From Pontederia crassipes (lineage: Eukaryota; Streptophyta; Magnoliopsida; Commelinales; Pontederiaceae): a stretch of 64,000 nucleotides of DNA. The DNA is taken from the NCBI GenBank assembly GCA_030549335.1, contig CM060183.1, positions 24,192,552 to 24,256,551 of the forward strand, given 5' to 3'. The position numbers and the translations under genes are program-made. Position 1 is the first letter of the stretch, and each line of letters begins with the position of its first letter. Below, piece by piece: positions 46,240 to 59,049 of this stretch. The notes beneath the pieces were generated by a model. That model had not been told where the DNA came from and ran no database searches. It worked only from the letters and a program-made list of their open reading frames with translations.

Positions 46240-48050
46240 CGAAACTGAATCTTACATTGTGACCACAAAAAGACATCTATCCAATGTTTTGGATTACTGG
46301 GTAATTTCAGATATTTTCTAGTGTTATTTATTTTGCCTTTCTGTAGCTTTCATTTTTTTTATCAGGTAGTCGGATAAATATAAATTATGAACTTCATATT
46401 CTTTGGGGCAATGAGAGTGTCGTATTTAATTGTACCATATCACCATTATGTATTGTAACTTAATTCCACATCGATTTGCCTAGGGACCTACATTTATCTT
46501 TTACTTTTCGGTGGAACCTAATGTTGACATCTCCCTGTTGCTGTTCTTGTGAACTTAATGATAAATGTTTGCTGGAGTGTAAGAGTAAAAGCAATTTGTG
46601 ATGCAATGAGTAGAAACTCTACTGAAAATTGCAGAGTTCAAATTCTGGTTAAAGGACTTGGCATTATTTTAGGGGCAAGGGCAGGTTTTCTGCTGATGTT
46701 TGCAGAATTAATTATCGGATGGGGGTCCTATGGTCAAAAGGTGTTAGAAGTCTCAAAATAAAGTATAGTAAAATAATATTTAGATTTTTATCGCATTATT
46801 CCAAGAATAATGGCAAACAACAGGCAGAGCAAGGATAAATTGGTCAACATTTGAAGTTTTTTTAAAAAATCCATTAATCGTTAAATTATAACTTTTTATC
46901 CTTCAAAACAAAATTTCACATTCTTTTAAATGCGAAGAACATGGATATTCCATCTATTTTCATTTTTTCTAATCATATTTTAACTCTTTTTCTATTATTT
47001 TATGCTAGATTATTAAATATAATGACCAATATTTAACCACTTATGAGTAAATAATTTTATAATGTTAAAAAAAATTAAGAAAAGTTATTTGCATGTATAG
47101 TGTTCTTCTTTTTAGAGATAAACAATTTCTTCTCTCCCCCGAAAAATATTGTAATTCATTGGAATATTTTCCAAAAATAAATATTTTCTAAGCAAACAGC
47201 AAAATGTTGGAAGCCCAATCCACTCCGCTCTACCACTAGGTCAAGATATTGCATCCTTTATTTTTTTTATTTAAAAAAAAAGCTCTTGTTTATTTCCTTT
47301 GCAAAGGTGGACTTTGTGTGCCGAGTCATTCCCTGCTCGAATTGATCAAATTGAATTTTATTGTGCCCGAGTTCATGCCATCTCACAATGGCGAGATGTC
47401 GGTCTCAGAACACCTCCAGGGGCACACCAAGTTGACCGGCATGATTTAAAATTAAAGATATTGGAGAAGGGATCAGAACTCGAAACAAAAAAAAAAAGTG
47501 GCTTTACGAAAAATCCAACTTATTATATGCCATTCAAGATGAAGCCTAATTATGTGCCAAACTCCCAACATTTGCCGAACTCCGAACATTATCTGCCTAA
47601 TTACACGAGACCTATTTGCCAAACTTTGAACATTGCTTTCCGGCGTTCGTCTTTCTAAAAGATGCATTTTTTTCTGTTCTCTAGATTGGTCAAACTTTGT
47701 AAGATCGTTTTCAATCACCTCAGTATTTATTTCATGAATTTGAGAAAATATTTCACTTAAAATATAAAATACATGTCCACAACGACTGGTTCCGAGAGCT
47801 CTTGTTGATTTTTTTGGGGCCCGGATTTACAATTTGGAATTGAAAAAATAGAACATAATAATTTTTTTTATAGTCAACGTGATGATTTTAGGACTCGAAC
47901 TCGGGTGAATCATTACTCGAACTCGGGTCTATTACTAAAATATCAGTTATAGTTCTTTTTTGAAAAAAATTGCTCATTAATTTTTTATATTTAGTGTTGT
48001 AGAAAAATGTCCTTGAACTCGCTTTTATTTATCCTATCTATATTTTCTAT
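46240..48050. other. Intergenic spacer
   Basis: Mostly AT-rich. An open frame at 47299-47658 has no recognised homologue and low-complexity stretches. Nothing firm. Confidence 0.45.
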
Positions 48051-48054
48051 TCTA

Positions 48055-48506
48055 TCTGACCTGACCAAATTTAGTCAAATCGGGTAGAAACAGAGTAAGA
48101 CCCCTAGAGGCAAAAAATTCGATCCAACCATTGGACCATCTTTTTTTTAATTTTTTGCGTTGCTTTTATATATTTATGTTAATATAAAAAAATTAATAAT
48201 TATTATAAAATATAAAATATGTTTCCTGAATATTTAAGCATTATTTTTATAATTAAAAATATTTTATTTTAATATTTTTTAAAATTTTAAATTAAGTATA
48301 GGACTAAAATTAAGGTAAAAATAAAAAGAATAAAAAGTGGGGTCATCGATCCGATCGGGTCAACTCGGGTTGAAATTTTTTAACACATATCCGACCTGAA
48401 CTATCATTGGGTAGTTAGACCTGACTCAATCTAGTTCAGGTCGGATCATCGGGTTCACCGGATCGATCCTATGAACACCCATCGGGTCGACCCTATGAAC
48501 ACCCCT
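48055..48506. mobile_element. Decayed GGGTCG-type hAT-like element
   Basis: The right end reads GGTTCACCGGATCGATCC then TGAACACCC twice, ending CCTATGAACACCCCTA near 48506, like the right terminus of the element at 24445-24893. The left part has GACCTGACC and ATCGGGT words around an AT-rich centre. The left terminus (AGGGGTGTTCA) is not present, so the copy is truncated. Confidence 0.55.
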
Positions 48507-48652
48507 AATTATTTACAACGTGAGCTAGTGATACAGACGACCTTCTAGACGAGAGTTGTCTAAGCAAAATAAGGAACATTGGAGCTTATCATGATTTAGT
48601 GACCTACGTCCACTCATCTGGCTTCGCTATTCTCCGTAACCATTCTTCTTCC

Positions 48653-49233
48653 TAGGGTCGAGCAAAACCGGGTTCGGGTCTGGGTCCACCCGGATTCGGT
48701 CCCGACCCGGTTTTGCCAGGGAATAAAAAAACAAGAACCGGTCCTGGATTCGGACCCGGTCCCGGCAGGTTCCGGGACCGCATCGGACCCGATAAATCAA
48801 AAATACAACCGAAAATGGAATCGGAAATCAATTAAAATTAAATAATTTTATATTATCAAAATTAAATTAGAATTTACATAAGTTAATATATTATTATAAT
48901 TATATTTTACTTATGAACCAAGAATTTGTCTTAGAATTTGAACTGAGTTTAGATTAGAATATTTTAAAATTGAATAAAATGATGGTAAAATTATAATATA
49001 TTATTTAAAATTGTATTAATTTAATATATCATTATCATTATATTTTATTTTAACCGGACCGGGTCTTGGATCGGATTTCTTAACAATTGACCTGGTTCCG
49101 ACCCGTAACCGACCAGGTTTTCACCATCCTAGAGGTTAGAACCGGTCCCGGTCCGGTTACATACCGGGTCGGAAATTTTTTCCGAAAAGTCAGGTTGGTC
49201 CGGTCCGGGTCGACCCGGGCCGTGCTCACCCCA
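48653..49233. mobile_element. Second GGGTCGG-type hAT-like element
   Basis: The left end TAGGGTCGAGCA and right end CGTGCTCACCCCA form imperfect terminal inverted repeats. Inside are runs of CGGGTTCGGGTC / CCCGGTCCCGGC at both sides of an AT-rich centre. A target duplication is not clear. Confidence 0.6.
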
Positions 49234-49234
49234 G

Positions 49235-52200
49235 CTTGTTTGTGTCCTTTTATAGCTCCAAGAGAGGACTGTAGATGTTGAGCTCATAGTGAGTCTGAAC
49301 AATCCAACAGCGTCTATCTTGTTAATTTTTAGGTCTACAGACTACACATTATCTTGTCCTGATTGGTAATTGTTCAGAGTTAATGCATTAATGGCTCCCC
49401 TACTGTGAGTTAAGATGTCCACCCGTTCTTTCTACAATCTTTTCTTTTGCCATATTGCAAACAAGAATAGCTAATTCATATCTTTTTTACACTAAACCGT
49501 TTGATTGGGGCTAAATAGCATAATATCGTCATGTTTGGAGAAAATAACCATCAGACACATTAAAGTTATTTTGATCAAATATTGAAAAACGTAAAATCGC
49601 CTAGTAAATATTAAAATCGAGCAGAATATGTTTATTCTTCTAGGTAAATGGCAAAAATAATCTTATTCCAACTTTTTCTATTTTTGGACCATTTTTATTT
49701 TATTTTTCATTTCTAACCGCATGCTATTATTTTTTATATATTTTTAAATCAAATAGTATTAATTGTATGTAATAAAACATTTTAATTATAAAAAAAATAT
49801 ATTTCAAATTTATTCATTTCAAATCGAACACAAGATTTTAAAAATATAATATTCTATTATTTTATTCCACTCAAATATATTCAATGACTTGTTAAAACGA
49901 TTATTATCATCAAAATCAAGCACTCCAACGTATCACTCCCTTGCAACATTATTTAGGAAATATCCCTAATTTTTAATATTAGTAAGATACGTGGTCTTCA
50001 AATTATATTTGCCGTACAACCTCAAAAGTCAAAATGAACAGCACTAATAGGTTTTCATTGTTTTTCAAATAATAGGTTTTCATTGTTTTTCAAAAACTAT
50101 CTCACACAAATACAAGTACCGTTAATAATGTTTTGAATTTCAACTCAATTATAATTTTATGTGACCCCTATCTAATTAGGTACATCAACAAAACTCTTCC
50201 GTGCGGAAGTTGCAAGAGGATGGAGCTTGAACGTTTATTTTCTTATTATGAGATAAATATCTTATTTTGAAGATTATAAAGAGAGTGCGTATATAAATTA
50301 TCTAAGATTCAAATAAAAATTCATTCTTATAATTATTATTATTTGATAATAAAAAGAGTCGTCGCACTTCTAACTTTTTTAGTAACGCACACAAACACAA
50401 TGGGGGCTGGAGATTTCACCTCTACAATTTGAGGCAAGAAAAATGAAGCAAGGAAGTTACTGTGGAGCTCCAGTGCTTCCAATGGAGCAATAGCTGGTGG
50501 TGCTGGTGGCAGTAGTGTGTGCGCGTATGTGTGGTGTGGTGTGGGAGGAATGGAGTGATGGCTAGACTTGTTTTCCAGCGCTGGCTGCTGCCGGATGAGG
50601 ACACGCACCATAACTGGTGGGGGGAAACACATGGCGTGTTGGCTACAAGGAAATCAGGCGGCCAGCACCGGCGCCAACCGCGGTGCCGCTGTCTGAGGCG
50701 TGCGCGCGCCCCAACACCACGGTCGTGGCGTGGCCCCGCCTCCCAGGCCACATGCTCCCCCCATGGGCGACTCCTGAGCCCCTGCTCCGTTGGATGACGC
50801 CCTCGGGGGCGGGGACGCCGGTGGGGCATTTCGCCGAACAAGTTGGTAGCTTTCCTCTTTGACTGGTCGTCGATTCGTCATCTACCTCGCGGGCGCGGCT
50901 TTCCTTCTTCGACGAGTCTTCTATGCTGCTCGATTTGGCCGAGGTAAACCCCTCGGGACAACGATGGCCAAATTTTTACTGAGATTATTAGCCGCGCGAG
51001 TTGTATTTATTTAAAATAAATAAATAACCCCAATTAGGAAAAAAAGTTGGGAGTAAATTATGTCCTCCACTTTGGAGCGTTATTCTCAAACCACATTTGC
51101 TATATTTCACTGATTATTCTTTTCACAGGTAATGGACGTGACGATCTTCTTTCTTCTCTTCTACGTGACATTTCTTTTTTCTCCACGTGTCTAATACATA
51201 TTAAAATAATAATTCTCCCGCCTAGCAACGCAAAAGACACCCACCCTCCCCCTCTCTTTAATGCCGGAGAAGAGAAGAGGTAGACCCTTGTAACACATGC
51301 AATGAGGGAGGAGGTGGTGCCCCTTCCTTTGCCTTCTCTAGCGTCTCCCCCTGTAGGGGGGTCACTCCTTTCGCATCACATTTTGAGCAATCTATGGCGG
51401 AGAGAGAATGTTGTCACGTGGACAGTTAGAGAAGTGAAAAGAGCTTTCGTAAAATGGGTTAAAAGTTGGAGATAAGTCTTATTATAAGTTAAAGGATAAG
51501 GTTGGAAAACATTAAAATTGAAGGTATACGGTGAAATTTTTCAAAAATGTTGACTATTACGTAAAAATTATAACATGTGGATTATATGTTATTTGGGAAG
51601 ATCATAGATAACACTAAAAGAAAATTTAGCTACACTTTACTTAATTTAATAAACATATTATTATATTTAAATAAATTTTAAAGTGTGCGACAAAGTATTT
51701 TTATCTTTCAATTCGACAATATTGGTCTAATAACCTTAGGGGTAATGGCATAAAAATAATTGAACATTTACATGTATTGCATAATCTAATTTACATTTCA
51801 AATTTTCAACTTTTAAATTACTTGTAACCCTAACCAATATTTTCTTCCAGTCGAACAAAAAGAGTTAAATATTTTTAAAAAACAAAACAGTGCAAATGGA
51901 ATTAAAAAGTTACTAGGGTTTAACTTATTTTTTTGCAAAGAATTAAAATGTTAGCATGTCATCCTCTCATCCATATCATATTTGTTTGAGTCAATATTTA
52001 ACGGTTTCCAATAGAATCATAATGGAGGCTAAATTTCCGATTTATGACTTTTTAATAAAAAAATAAAGTTTAGGTTAGATTTGCGTGAAAGCTTCGAAGT
52101 TTTATGCAATTTATCAGAATTTTGAATACTAAGTATTCTTAGACAATCAGAAAAAAAACTTGCTAAAAATGAATTGACATTTAATCGTCGTAAGAGTAGA

Positions 52201-53095
52201 AGTTAGAGATTGAAATAGCGATTAAAAAACTACTTAAATAAACTTCATCGTTTCGGTAATAATGAGTTGAGTTTTTCTATTAATATTTTATTCTACAATC
52301 AAATTAATAATCTCATTTAATAATTGTCGAGAAATTTTGGACAAAATATTATTCAGAAGTAAAACCAAATGCATGCACATCTCAAAGACACGTCACATCT
52401 GTTTTTTTTTCAATTGCATTACACAAAAGAAAAGTTTTTTTAATTTCAATTTTCGTCTCTAATACTTTTGGAATAAAAATATTTTAATCTCTCATTATGC
52501 ATAATTAAAAAAAAATTAGACCAAAATTTTTTTATTAATCATAAAAGATGATCTTTTATTCTTTTAATCACCACAAATGAAATTTTAATTTTGAATAGAT
52601 AAAAAAATTTGGAACTACTATCACATTAGTTTTTTATATTTTTAAGGATTAAGTATAATTAGTCCTTAAAATATTAGTCTCTAAAGTATAATTTTATTGT
52701 AGTGTGACTAATCGTTAATAATTATAAATATCAATAATCATTCGAACTTAATCGCTTGTGGCTCCAAAAGTGAAACCGAATTAATTGACATTTAATTCGT
52801 GAATTCAATTGGGCTAAAGAAAACGATTAACTTGTGAGAGCAGCCTCTTGACGTCGAAATCGATGCCTTTTGACGCGTATCCCCGACACCGTCACGCGTC
52901 GGACTCCTGTCGCGCGTACGTACCGGTTTACAAACCAGTGCACGGAAACCGTGTGCCCATTTGGCTTCTTTAGGAACCCACAGAGTCATATGTCGGATAT
53001 TGCATTCCTTAAATTTTATCTACAAAGCTTTTATTTTTAATCTTTTTTTTTTGTTTACCAACACTCATTTGCCAATGAGGTATGCGGAAATGTAA
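49235..53095. other. Intergenic spacer with a GC-rich pocket
   Basis: AT-rich except for 50420-50950, a GC-rich, CpG-rich pocket with overlapping frames on both strands but no recognised domain. It may be a gene fragment or an eroded promoter. The segment 51300-51430 is another small GC-richer patch. No gene is supported. Confidence 0.45.
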
Positions 53096-53108
53096 TATAT
53101 ATATATAA

Positions 53109-54525
53109 GGGTTTAATGGGTGTAATCCCTTTATGGTGTAACCTTCCACCCCAAAGTCGTTCGATCTAACGGACGGCTCAAATCATCTCGAGAGATTAGA
53201 GGTCGGATTGATCTTCTTCCATTCGCCTCTTCCTCGACAGAGGTCGACGGCGGCGCAAGTAGGGACGACGGTCGCCTCTTCCTTGATGGAGGTTGACATC
53301 GGCGCAATGGTCGGCGACTGTTGGTGATGACGATCGACGACAGAGGAGAAGACAAGGGAAAGAGGAGGGGAGGTCAATGGGTGCGGCAGTTGCAGGAGAG
53401 AGGGAAGGGGAGAAGGGGGCATTGGTCGTAGGAGAGAGGGGCAATGGTCGTAGGCGAGAGGGGGTGGGGTTTGCAGGGCTCGACGATGACGCTCGACTCG
53501 GCGGCGGGATCTCGCGCTCGGCAGCGACGGGATCTGACGCTCAGCGGCGAGGGAGAAGGGTCGAGGGCGTAATGTCGAGGGCATCGCCGGATGAGGGGGA
53601 CGCAGCGTCGAGGGCTTCGTCGGTGGTCGCCGGATGGAGAGCTCACAACGTCGCTCGAGGATCCCGCGCGTGACCTCCTTCCTTCGAGTCGACGATCTTG
53701 CAAGAGCTCAAGGGCTTCAGCGGCGGGGCTGCTCGGACTCCGACGCTCGGTCGTGTGCGGGATCCAGCGTCGAGGGCTTCGTCAGTGGTCGGCGGCGGGC
53801 TCGCTCGGACTCTGGCACTCGCTCACAAGCAAGAGGTCGCAAACGATCTGCCGCTCATTAGCAGGCAGCCACACACATAATCTCCAGATCATATCTGAGC
53901 CGTTCGACCGTCCGTTAGATCGGACGACCGAGAGGTGGGAGGTTACACACCCCTCGACCCCATGAGCACCGGCAGCCCCCGACTTCTTCTATGAGCGTTG
54001 GCATCTCTGACTTTCGGCACCCTCGGTTGTGCATGACCCCGACACCTCCACCATTGCTTGTGCTGGCATCCTCGATAGGTCCCATGACTCGACGGTAATC
54101 GCCGATCGAATGCCCAGCACCCCCACACCGCGAGCCCCTCCAATGATCTGACTCTGCGATCCTCGCCCCGATCGTCGCCCCCCAAATCTGCGAGCGTCGC
54201 CGACCTCCATCGCCATCGACGCCGACCTCTAGAGCGCCCTTCTCCTCCGAGCGACCTGCTATCATCCGATCACCACCCTCCTATCCCCGATCTATGTCGT
54301 TGTCGTCGATCCTCACTGTCCTAATCCACGCCACCGTGCCAATCCCGCTTGCGCCGTCGGCCGCCACCATCATTGTCGATTGCAACCGCTGCCCGCCGCT
54401 GTCGTTCTTGATGTTGCATACCACAAAGGCCTAATTTAATCTCCACCATTGATTTCTAATGAACGGTGAAGATGTAGGCGTTGCACGGCGTTTCACCAAA
54501 TGGATGTTACACGCCCATTAAATTC
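53109..54525. mobile_element. Composite GC-rich inverted-repeat element
   Basis: The left end (GGGTTTAATGGGTGTAA ... GTGTAACCTTCCACC ... GATCTAACGGACGG, 53109-53180) is inverted twice on the right. One copy is at about 53893-53957 (CCGTCCGTTAGATC ... GGTGGGAGGTTACACACC). A shorter one is at about 54480-54525 (CACCAAATGG ... CGCCCATTAAATT). The interior is GC-rich (CGACG-rich) with frames open on both strands, probably compositional. The layout suggests a TIR element in which one end was duplicated or a second copy was nested. No transposase was seen. Confidence 0.6.
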
Positions 54526-54799
54526 ATATATATGCTGAGCGCCATTTGCTTCACATCGTGTGAAGCGTGATTTAGACCGTCCACATCAGATCGGATGGCT
54601 CGTACACGAAATTTTAGTCATTTTGCGAAAATCTCGTGAGATTTTGATAGTCGGTTCTTTCTCTTCCTTTCTCTCACACACTCTCTGCAACCCCTTTTCT
54701 CTCCGAGATCGACAGTGAGGGCGGCGAAGGAGGCCGCGGCGCTGGCGATTGACGACGAACTTCGAGGCCGCAGCATCGGCGATTGACGGCGAGGGCGGT

Positions 54800-55060
54800 C
54801 AACTTGGAAGCTACGGCGCCGTCGATCGAACGCGAGGGCCATAGATCAGGAAGCGGTGACGTCGGCGATCGAGCGCGAGGGATGCAGATCTGGAAGCCGC
54901 GGCACCGACGATCGAGCACGAGGTTTGTAGATCTGGAAGCGGTGACTCTAGCGAATGGGCACGAGGGCTGCAAATCTGGAAGCGGCGGCGACGACAATTG
55001 AGCCCAAGGGCTGCAGATCTCGAAGCTGCCGCGCCGACGATCGAGCATGAAGGCGGTATG
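54800..55060. repeat. 43-bp tandem repeat array
   Basis: The words GATCTGGAAGC(G/C)G and GAGC(G/A)CGAGG recur with starts near 54844, 54886, 54929, 54972 and 55015, a 42-43 bp period, with decaying units before that. It lies inside the second GC-rich TIR element. The period is close to, but not fixed as, a multiple of three. Confidence 0.85.
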
Positions 55061-55118
55061 CGGCCATCCAGATCGTAAGGTTGAGGTCAACGATGATCTC
55101 TCTCGGCCATGACGACGT

Positions 55119-55139
55119 TCTCTCTCTCTCTCTCTCTCT
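55119..55139. repeat. (CT)n microsatellite
   Basis: About ten CT dinucleotides inside the second GC-rich element; a (GA)n run follows at 55387-55408. Confidence 0.95.
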
Positions 55140-55386
55140 GCCATGACGGCGATCTCTCTTTCTCTCTCGAACTCCGGTGAGCGACGGCGATCTCTGTCCC
55201 CCTTTGTCGATCTCTGACAACTCGATCTGAAGTCGCTCTCCGACTAGGCAAGGGCGAGGATGGAGCTCGGCTGGAAGTCAGTGACAGCGGCGAGGACATA
55301 GTTGGGGTGAGCCAGGCGAGTGGCGTTGTAGATCGGGAATACAATCATGGATTAATAAGAGAGGGAGGGATCGATGGGGAGAGAGA

Positions 55387-55408
55387 AGAGAGAGAGAGAG
55401 AGAGAGAG
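55387..55408. repeat. (GA)n microsatellite
   Basis: About eleven GA dinucleotides. Confidence 0.95.
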
Positions 55409-55559
55409 CGAGGGGAGTGTGAGGGGAGTGTACCGTGAGATGAACGAGAATCATTGGATTACACATTTGATGACATTTGATCTGAACCATCCGATCTGAT
55501 TTGGACGGTTCAGATCGTGCTTCATACGATGTGAAGCAAATGGCGCTCAACATATCTAT

Positions 55560-56378
55560 TAAACCCTATATATATATATATATAATTCAATAGTTGGATC
55601 GAAATTAAAGTAGTACATTATCATCTAATGATTTCAACCACGATATTACTTTGAAAATGAAATAGTGCATTATCATAACATTCTCGATTAGCGTGTAATA
55701 TTATTCACTTTAAACCTCGACTCATAACACGTCATACGAGAACATATTCTCATATATATATATATATAAGATTAATTTAAGATATGCCTCATACATCCTT
55801 TCCCCTTAAGGAACCTCACCTGATTATGACAAAATTTACCTCTTTTATGCATTATGACTATTATTATTCTCACTCTTTTTTTTACCATCGCAATCTAAGT
55901 TTATGCTTTAGCCAATCTAATTCTTTTTTATTTTGGAGTTGAAAAATCAACTTCAAATGAATTAAATGGGAGGACAGCAACAGGAGTGGATACTTTTTTT
56001 TTCGTTATCCTGGTCGCTTAAGACTATCGTACTAATTCAAAGATAAAACATAAAACAATGATTAAGGTTGAGAAAACAGAGCAAATGGAGATGCAAGCAA
56101 CAACCATCACAGCGAGGATGTCCTCGATAAAGGTACGCCATTCTTGTTGGACAATGGACAGGGGATGATCCGAGGAACAAAACATGGCACGGTGGTGGAG
56201 CCACGTTAGCACCATCACCGTATCTTTATTCTGTCACCACTTGGTTAAGCTTAAACTCATGCAATTATATATACATATATAACATTTAAGCAATTTTTAT
56301 ATCATCGGTATGTGTTTCCTGGGATCATTATTCAATAGTTAAGATTTATTATATGCATATTATAGTCCAATTTTTTTA
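55560..56378. other. AT-rich spacer
   Basis: TA-rich flank of the GC-rich elements and low-complexity sequence; no gene. Confidence 0.5.
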
Positions 56379-56883
56379 GAATTATTTTCTCTAATTACCT
56401 CTAAACTATTACGAATTTCCACATTTAAGTCCAAATTATGAATTTCATTTTTTGAGTACTTAAACTATCACGATTTTTTTAATTTAATCCTTCCGTCCAA
56501 TTTTGTCGACTTCTTCGTTATTTTCTATACATAAAATAATATATAATAATAAATATAAAAATAATTAAAAAAACACGTGAAGGGGCGGCTCCCCCCTCCC
56601 CCGGCGTCCGACGACTCGGGAAAAAGAAAGGGGGGGGGAGCCGCCCCTTCACGTGTTTTTCTTTTTTATAATTATTTTATAATTATTATTATATATTATT
56701 TTATGTAAAAATAAAATTCAATTCAAAACATAGGTATAACGGATTTTTCATAAATGAAAAAAATAAAAAAATAATGAAGAAAGAAAAAATCGCGATAGTT
56801 TAGGTACCCAAAAAATGAAGTTCGTAGTTTAAGTTAGACATGAAAATTAGTGATAGTTTAAGAGTAGTTAGAGGAAATATTCC
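56379..56883. mobile_element. Fold-back MITE with long TIRs and GC-rich stem
   Basis: The 505-bp element folds on itself. Arms of about 200 bp (GAATTATTTTCTC ... ACTATCACGATTTTTT ... TATATAATAATAAATA and their inverse) meet in a GC-rich stem, ACACGTGAAGGGGCGGCTCC / GGAGCCGCCCCTTCACGTGT, near 56574-56660. The same 8-base word TTTTTTTA flanks it on both sides (56371-56378, 56884-56891), a possible but low-complexity target duplication. One arm of the same family occurs at 39147-39400. Confidence 0.85.
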
Positions 56884-56891
56884 TTTTTTTA

Positions 56892-57883
56892 TATGGCCTA
56901 AGCTAGTAAGCTACCTACACTTGTTATTTTAAAGAAAAAATCGGTAGAAATTTTGAGTAATGAATCAATTTCTTTTAGACCATTTATAATCTATTTAATT
57001 AATTAATAATTTAAATCATCATTTAAATATGTCATCACTATTAAAATTATAGATAATATCACGTATAGTGTTTAGCAAATACTGATAATATAAATAATAG
57101 TCAAAATAGTTAGATAACAGATTATTCAAATGCTCTTAAAAATTATTTCAAAATTTAATGACATGTTATTATAAATAAACAAAGGGAAAAATAAAAAAGT
57201 GAATATAGATAAAAGTATGAGACAAAAATAAAAGTCACGGGTAAAAAATTAAATAATAAAGAAGATACAATTAAATGATATTTATTTATTAATATAATAT
57301 TTAAAATTTAATTGGAAGAATTTTTTCATCAAAATATAAAATTACCAAGGTAATAATCAAAATTATCGAAGTAATTAAAATTATCAGTAATTAATTAATC
57401 TAGATTACCTCTCTTAGTTACTAGTAATTTTATATGTCTACACGCGTGAACTCCAATTTTATAATATGATGAATTTAATGTTTATCTTAAGCATATTTGT
57501 TATGTTATGCCAAATATTATTTATATATTCTATATGTAATCAAATAGTTTGAAAAATTGCGAGTAACAACGTCACCTCCTTGCCTAAAACTGACCTTAGG
57601 AGGATCAGTGACATCTAGACTACTTAAATTTTAATTACAACGTTCTACTAAGAATTCAAAGTACTTTGAAATTTTAATTACGTTCTACTAGGAATTCTAA
57701 ACTACTTAAAATTAAAGTCCTACTCTTTTAAATTTTAGTCTTACTTAAACTTATTTAAAATTAAGGACATTGACAGTTTAATAGAGAAAAAGAAGGTGAA
57801 CTTAAATAAAAGAAAATAAAGTGGTTAAAAGGATATCATTATGCATATGTATATAGATGATTTTTCAATCGTGTAGCATTCTC

Positions 57884-57956
<73 letters not shown>

Positions 57957-58406
57957 TGAGTTATTGATTTTCAGTTTTAATTTGCTATTTGCTCTGACGC
58001 CTCTCTGGACCAAGTATCGAATGGCTTGAGTGGATGCCAAATGTAATGCTATTTTCTTAATGCTTAACAAATTTCAGTCTCCTTTGAACATGATGAAAAA
58101 AAAAAATCAATTTAATTGATCTAACGGTATAGAAATTCATGTATTAAATTTTCAATTCAAACTTATCAAGCATTTGTGACCTGTGACTTTTGACATGTAC
58201 TGGTTAAAATATAACTAAATTATGAGGTAACGCAAATTTATCCCCGGATTAATTCGTTTCGTATTTGTATTATCCGTGTGACTTCTTGTATGTGCCCTTC
58301 GGAATTGTGGTGCAAGATGGAAACGATGGAATATAAAGGGCTGTTTGGATGAAGGTTACATTGCTAATTACATAGTTATTCGGACGAATATTGTCAAATA
58401 GATAGC
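56892..58406. other. AT-rich spacer
   Basis: Contains the (ATT)n microsatellite at 57885-57956 and otherwise no recognisable feature. Confidence 0.5.
57885..57956. repeat. (ATT)n microsatellite, about 24 units
   Basis: An uninterrupted ATT run, likely to be length-polymorphic. Confidence 0.97.
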
Positions 58407-58414
58407 ATAATAAG

Positions 58415-59041
58415 TAGGGACGGAGCCATGTATTGTTAGGAGGGCCATGGCCCCCTTAACTTTTTGCAATATTACATATATGCTACTATATATTATTATA
58501 TACATATGTAATATGTACGAAATGCCCTCCCCCCTAATTTTGTAAATTTGGCATAATTAAGTTCCTCCTATTTTTTTGAAATATTATATATAGTAATATA
58601 TATTATTATATATATGGAGAATCTCCTAATTTTTTGAACTTGAAATAATTATAATGTGTTATTATATTAATAAGAGAATAAATGTGTACATTTATAAAAG
58701 ATTATAGTATAATATGTGTTTTTATGAATGCATAATATATGTATCAATAATTTTAACTCTTTTTAATAAAAAAATCAAATTAATTAGTTGTCATAAAAAG
58801 TTAGTTACATATATCTTTTTTTTAACATGATAAACATAAAAATAAAAAAAAACATTCATGATCAATAACAAAAAAATATTTTAATCTAAATAAAATTATA
58901 ATTATAATTATACGTTGATTCTATTGTAATATTTTTTATTTCTTAATTTGATTAATAAAGTTAATAATATATATATATATATTCATTTATTTATTTTTAT
59001 TTTTTACTTGCCCCCAAGTATTCATCCTAGCTCTGTCCTTG
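58415..59041. mobile_element. hAT-like MITE (GGGACGGAGCC type)
   Basis: The 627-bp insert has imperfect terminal inverted repeats TAGGGACGGAGCCA / TAGCTCTGTCCTTG and an exact 8-bp duplication ATAATAAG at 58407-58414 and 59042-59049. The interior is AT-rich with a small GGCCATGGCC palindrome near the left end and no frame. The 8-bp duplication supports hAT. Confidence 0.85.
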
Positions 59042-59049
59042 ATAATAAG

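Larger units (their letters stand above)
54536..55549. mobile_element. Second GC-rich TIR element (1,014 bp)
   Basis: Terminal inverted repeats of about 65 bp: the left end TGAGCGCCATTTGCTTCACA ... CAGATCGGATGG (54536-54600) mirrors 55484-55549. It sits 10 bases from the end of the preceding element. The interior contains a 43-bp tandem array, a (CT)n run and a (GA)n run and no transposase. Confidence 0.75.

Noticed and set aside
47299-47658. 119-codon plus-strand frame
   Set aside because: Repetitive PNS/PNY-rich tail and no recognised domain; likely chance.
53183-54265. Several 75-133-codon frames on both strands
   Set aside because: GC-rich composition removes stops in all frames; the frames coincide with TIR-element interiors and lack motifs.
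54674-55344. Arg-rich minus-strand frames up to 156 codons
   Set aside because: Produced by the 43-bp array and CT/GA microsatellites.
57825-58070. Poly-asparagine protein
   Set aside because: It is the (ATT)n microsatellite read in one frame.
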